Below are positions 60,618-64,000 of a stretch of 64,000 nt of DNA, piece by piece (the first letter of the stretch is position 1; each line of letters begins with the position of its first letter). The notes below the pieces were generated by a model, which searched no databases, was not told the origin of the DNA, and saw only the letters and a program-made list of their open reading frames with translations. The position numbers and the translations under genes are program-made. Location of the stretch: NCBI GenBank assembly GCA_030849945.1, contig JAVDKK010000001.1:186001-250000 (forward strand), in the 5' to 3' direction. This DNA is from Schauerella fraxinea. GTDB taxonomy: Bacteria > Pseudomonadota > Gammaproteobacteria > Burkholderiales > Burkholderiaceae_B.

Positions 60618-63146
60618 TCAAGGCGCCGGCAGCGTCACGCCCAACCGGGCGGCCATATCGACCGCCCGCATGCCCGCGCCATTGCGGATCTGCGACGTTT
60701 GCGTGTAGTCGCACGCCGGCGCGCGCGCCGCGCCCGCCATCAATTGGCTTACCACCCGGCCCATATCGGGGCTCACCATCCCATTGTTCGCCACCTGCAC
60801 GGCCAACGCATCGGCGACCGTCATGCCGCACCGCGTCGCGTTGCTGAACAACGCACGATCGTCGGCCAGGAGCATATCCACCTTCGCGTGCTCGCCCGCC
60901 AACTGCATGGTGATGACCGGCAGCACCTGCGGCTGTTCGATGCCGTAAATCCGCGTCCACTCATCGGTGCGCAAGCCTTGGTCGGCGCCGGCGGCCAGCC
61001 ACTGTCGATAAAGATCGTCGGGCACCCACGGTGCCGCCAACAGCGAGATCGTGTCGCGCGGCAACACGCCATCGGGCGTGGCCGCGAGGTTGACCGGCAC
61101 GCCGGCCGCCAGGAGGGACTCGGCCGTTGCGCGATACGCCGCGCGCGTCACGTCCCATGCCGCCTTCGCCGGCAGATCCTGCGCCGCCGCATATTCGGCG
61201 CGACTCCATTGCATCAGCAGCCGCGTCAACGGCGTGGCATCCAGCTCGCCCGACGGCTTGCGCGCCGCCTGCACGAGCCGATCGATCAGCGCGGGCGACA
61301 AGTAGGCACCTGCCAGCGCCAACGCCTCACGCAAGCCGTTGCGTGGTACGCCGCTATCGCGCAGGCCATATCCACCCACGGCCGTATCGGCGCCATGCGC
61401 GATCAAGAAGGCGATGCCGTCGGGCACCTCCGGCGCCACACCGGGTCGGATCGGTGAGGTAGACGTGCGCAGCAGATCGAGCAGCGGCGTTTCGTGCATC
61501 ACCTGATATCCGTACGACATGCTGCCGTAAGTGGGACTGGCATCGACGCCACGCGCCAGCAGCGCTTCAGCTACCCAGCGGGCCTTCTGCCTTGCCATCG
61601 CGATATGCAACACGCTCTGCCCGCGCTTATCGCGGGCCTGGGGATCGGCGCCATGATCCAGTAAATACTGCACGGCGGGCCGATCGTCGGCGTAGTAGGC
61701 AATGCGTTGCATCAGCAAGGTGGCGCCGTCGGCGTTTCGGCTGTCGACGGCCGCGCCGCCCTCGCGCAACGCGTCAGCGATGGCAAACCGGTAGGCGTCG
61801 GGCGCGGCCCGCCCGGCATCCGTGGCCCCGGCGGCGCGCGCCGACCGCGAGATCGCCGTGCCCAGATCGCGTTCGTCGGGCCGTGCTCCTGCTGCCAACA
61901 GGGCGCGCACGATCTCCAGGTTGTCGCTGCTCACGGCGGCGCTCAACGCGCTCACGCCCCGCGCATTGCGCACGTTCGCATCCTGGCCGAGCGCCAGTTG
62001 GGCGTTCACGCCCGCCACATCGGCGGCGGCGATGGCGGAGAAAATCACATACTGCGGACGGCAGGTCGTGGCGTTCAAGGTTGTCGTCGCAAGCGCCGTC
62101 TGAATCCGCCCGGCCACGTTCGATGGAATATCCGCGCCGTCCTTCAACCGGCGCGAGCAGTACTCGCGATAGTCCTCGCGCGCCAGGGCCTGGTAGTACG
62201 TGCGCTCGTTTTCATATTTGTGCTGGGCCACCGCCATGCGCGCATCGGCGCGATTCAGATACGCGGGCACACGATCGGGCGCCCGTCGCAACACGTCGCT
62301 CATCACGGGCTCCGCCACGATAGGATCGCCGCGCTGCGTCAGCCAGAACGCATAGTCGTTGAGCATGGCTACCGTTGCAGGATCGCCGTTGGCCGGATCG
62401 ATGTCGCGAAAATCGTGTTGCTGAAAAAAGGCCGTCAGTCCACTCAGCGCGTCGGCGAATGCGCGCGCATCGCCGCGCCACGCACTGCGTGCCACCCCAT
62501 GCAGGCGCCGCAATTCAGCCTCGCGGTTGGGCGGCGTGGTCTGCTCGAAGGCGAGCGCTGCCGGAAACGTTTCGAGTGAGCCGCTGGGGCGCAGCACGGT
62601 TTGCTTCAACACGGCGCGCGCTGCTTCCTGCCGCCGTGCATCCCAGGCGATCGGGCCCACGATCGTGGCGAGCCGCGTATCGGCCACCACGCTGGCCACC
62701 CGGCCTTCACCATCGACCAAAAACCCGCGCGCGGGCGTCTCCGTAGATGACCCTGTGAAGGAAATACCCACCCACACCCACTGCTGCGCATCGAAGGCAC
62801 GCACGTTGATCGCCACTGCGGCTTCGCGCGCGGCGCGCAACAAATCGTCGGGCATCGCCATCGCGTCGGATCGCAGCACACGCCGCGCGGGCTGCACCGT
62901 TTTGTCGTAGCGGTACAAAAAGAGGCGGTTCTGCATGCGCCCCACCACCCACGCCACATCGCGCCCGTCACTGGCGGCGACCCGCGTTTCGGGCGCATTC
63001 AAGCCGAAGCGCGACAACTGAATCGACTCGATCACCGCACCCACATCGTTGGCGCGGGCCGCGCGATCGACCGTCACGCAGGCACTTGCGCACAAGAGGG
63101 CCAAAGCGCACGCGCGCAGGGGAAAACGAGAACGCAGCAGCGACAT
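60618..63146 (-). CDS. Exported TPR/ankyrin-repeat protein of unknown function
   Basis: 842 aa from the ATG at 63146, which begins a signal-like stretch (MSLLRSRFPLRACALALLCA) with either a weak lipobox at Cys23 or cleavage after ARA near residue 32. Residues about 35-250 match no family known to me. A TPR-like segment lies at about 262-312 (LNDYAFWLTQRGDPIVAEPV). Ankyrin repeats follow at about 366-430 and 448-545 (SAAVSSDNLEIVRALLAAGARPD; VQYLLDHGADPQARDKRG). The C-terminal 290 residues are degenerate helical repeats. Such architecture suggests a periplasmic or surface scaffold or inhibitor-binding protein. An open frame runs further upstream to 63314 but has no export signal. Confidence 0.75.
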   Translation of the reverse strand: MSLLRSRFPLRACALALLCASACVTVDRAARANDVGAVIESIQLSRFGLNAPETRVAASDGRDVAWVVGRMQNRLFLYRYDKTVQPARRVLRSDAMAMPDDLLRAAREAAVAINVRAFDAQQWVWVGISFTGSSTETPARGFLVDGEGRVASVVADTRLATIVGPIAWDARRQEAARAVLKQTVLRPSGSLETFPAALAFEQTTPPNREAELRRLHGVARSAWRGDARAFADALSGLTAFFQQHDFRDIDPANGDPATVAMLNDYAFWLTQRGDPIVAEPVMSDVLRRAPDRVPAYLNRADARMAVAQHKYENERTYYQALAREDYREYCSRRLKDGADIPSNVAGRIQTALATTTLNATTCRPQYVIFSAIAAADVAGVNAQLALGQDANVRNARGVSALSAAVSSDNLEIVRALLAAGARPDERDLGTAISRSARAAGATDAGRAAPDAYRFAIADALREGGAAVDSRNADGATLLMQRIAYYADDRPAVQYLLDHGADPQARDKRGQSVLHIAMARQKARWVAEALLARGVDASPTYGSMSYGYQVMHETPLLDLLRTSTSPIRPGVAPEVPDGIAFLIAHGADTAVGGYGLRDSGVPRNGLREALALAGAYLSPALIDRLVQAARKPSGELDATPLTRLLMQWSRAEYAAAQDLPAKAAWDVTRAAYRATAESLLAAGVPVNLAATPDGVLPRDTISLLAAPWVPDDLYRQWLAAGADQGLRTDEWTRIYGIEQPQVLPVITMQLAGEHAKVDMLLADDRALFSNATRCGMTVADALAVQVANNGMVSPDMGRVVSQLMAGAARAPACDYTQTSQIRNGAGMRAVDMAARLGVTLPAP

Positions 63147-63623
63147 GAAAAACCGATAAAAGCAGAAACAATGCGATGGCGTCAGGCCGCGATCGCGGCC
63201 TGCGGGGCGCGTACTATAAATCGTATCGGGCGCCGCACGGTCTGGCACCGCAACGTTTGCATCAGACCGCCCGGCCGAACACGCGATCAAATACGCGGTC
63301 AAACCGGCGGTCACTTGCGCAATCGCTCACGCAGACGAACAGATGCACATCCGCCACCCCGGCGGCGATTCTGCTCCCTCAAGGCATCAAGATTTGTGGG
63401 TCGCGCATAACAAGCGGTTATCGACGTTGCCGGCAACCTGCCGCATTACGGCCAAATTCTCTTTAGTTTCAAACCATTAGCGTGAAACACGTCTGTGCCT
63501 TGCATGCGGGGCGCGAGGTTGCCCTGCCCGGCCATCGCGCTCACAATCGTTTGGCATTGCGGGCCAGGCGCCTTCCGACCGGGCCGCTGCGCAGTGCATC
63601 CCTCGACCCGAAGAGAACACGCC
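63147..63623. other. 477-bp divergent intergenic region with several repeats
   Basis: No gene is supported here. It holds a perfect 20-bp palindrome at 63183-63202 centred on GCGATCGC (arms CAGGCCGCGA), three tandem 12-bp units at 63281-63316 (ACGCGATCAAAT, ACGCGGTCAAAC, CGGCGGTCACTT), and ATAAC-AAGCG-GTTAT at 63407-63421. It should contain the promoters of both the ankyrin gene and the N-carbamoylase gene. Confidence 0.6.
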
Positions 63624-64000
63624 ATGACGAGACTTGCGCGCATTGCCGCCGCCCAGATGGGTGCGGTCAATCGATCCGACGCCCGCCCGCACACGCTGCA
63701 GCGCATGCTCGCGTTGCTCGAACACGCCGCCAGCCAAGGCGCACAATTGGTGGTGTTTCCCGAGCTGGCGTTGACCACGTTCTTTCCGCGCTGGTTGCTC
63801 GCGCCTGAAGACGTCGACGCGTATTTCGAGGCGGCCATGCCGAACCCTGACGTGCAACCGCTGTTCGATCGCGCGCGTGAATTGAAGGTGGGTTTCTATT
63901 TGGGCTATGCCGAGAAAACGCCCGACGGCAAACACTTCAACAGCGCCATCACCGTTGCGCCCAACGGCAAGATCATCGGCCACTATCGCAAAGTGCATCT
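63624..64000 (+). CDS. N-carbamoyl-D-amino-acid hydrolase (nitrilase superfamily), cut by window edge
   Basis: The first 125 codons of a nitrilase-superfamily enzyme. The start MTRLARIAAAQMGAVNRSDARPHTLQ and VVFPELALTTFFPRW closely follow D-carbamoylases; the catalytic Glu47 is at the same number as in the Agrobacterium enzyme, and the catalytic Lys123 lies in GHYRKVH at the edge. The Cys nucleophile should lie beyond the window. The enzyme converts N-carbamoyl-D-amino acids to D-amino acids, CO2 and ammonia, normally after a D-hydantoinase. AAGAGAA precedes the ATG by 6-12 bp. Confidence 0.9.
   Translation, partial: MTRLARIAAAQMGAVNRSDARPHTLQRMLALLEHAASQGAQLVVFPELALTTFFPRWLLAPEDVDAYFEAAMPNPDVQPLFDRARELKVGFYLGYAEKTPDGKHFNSAITVAPNGKIIGHYRKVH

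Overview
The window is a stretch of high-GC chromosomal DNA from a betaproteobacterium, most likely Burkholderiales and probably an Alcaligenaceae-like soil or water heterotroph. The evidence for this is three Bug-type (TctC) solute receptors, an azurin, a porin of the Burkholderiales type ending in Phe, a DUF4148 repeat protein, and many LysR regulators beside catabolic genes. I support 55 protein-coding genes, two of them cut by the window edges. I see no rRNA, tRNA, CRISPR array, phage or insertion sequence.

Layout. 1-8.7 kb: an edge-truncated DUF1624 membrane acyltransferase-like gene, a GH15 glucoamylase-like enzyme, a Bug receptor with an amidohydrolase and a divergent LysR gene, a CpdB-like nucleotidase lipoprotein and an EAL protein. 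8.8-15.3 kb: N-formylglutamate amidohydrolase and a GAF/PucR-type regulator, then a degradative HMG-CoA reductase (mvaA) followed by divergent TctB-like and TctA-like membrane proteins; this looks like a mevalonate-use operon. 15.4-20.3 kb: isochorismatase-like hydrolase, LysR, small lipoprotein, M20 peptidase, cytochrome b561, lytic transglycosylase. 20.4-25.1 kb: a complete five-gene branched-chain-amide-type ABC importer. 25.2-30.6 kb: azurin, then a Fur-box-preceded MacA-MacB-outer membrane factor exporter. 30.6-36.1 kb: spermidine-synthase-like protein, an Old Yellow Enzyme/Bug pair, GntR, and an isochorismatase-like protein lacking the usual cysteine. 36.1-40.1 kb: porin and DUF4148 genes sharing an upstream motif, LysR, glutaminase. 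40.2-46.6 kb: a four-gene minus-strand catabolic operon (MFS, ketopantoate-reductase-like, SDR, polysaccharide deacetylase-like) with an IclR gene and an iron-type alcohol dehydrogenase. 46.7-51.3 kb: a serine hydrolase with a 15-bp tandem repeat, two membrane proteins, and an FMN glutamate-synthase-like protein. 51.4-56.3 kb: a LysR gene and a fused CydDC-like ABC exporter separated by a perfect 27-bp inverted repeat. 56.4-60.6 kb: LysR, CitE-like lyase, CoA-transferase, Bug receptor. 60.6-64 kb: a secreted TPR/ankyrin protein, a repeat-rich intergenic region, and the start of an N-carbamoyl-D-amino-acid hydrolase.

Taken together the region is a patchwork of small uptake-plus-catabolism modules, each with its own regulator, often with a recognisable inverted repeat at the regulator start. 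The most interesting units are the mevalonate operon with a non-classical tripartite-type permease, the Fur-linked exporter, the motif shared by the porin and DUF4148 genes, and the fused exporter with the 27-bp operator-like repeat.
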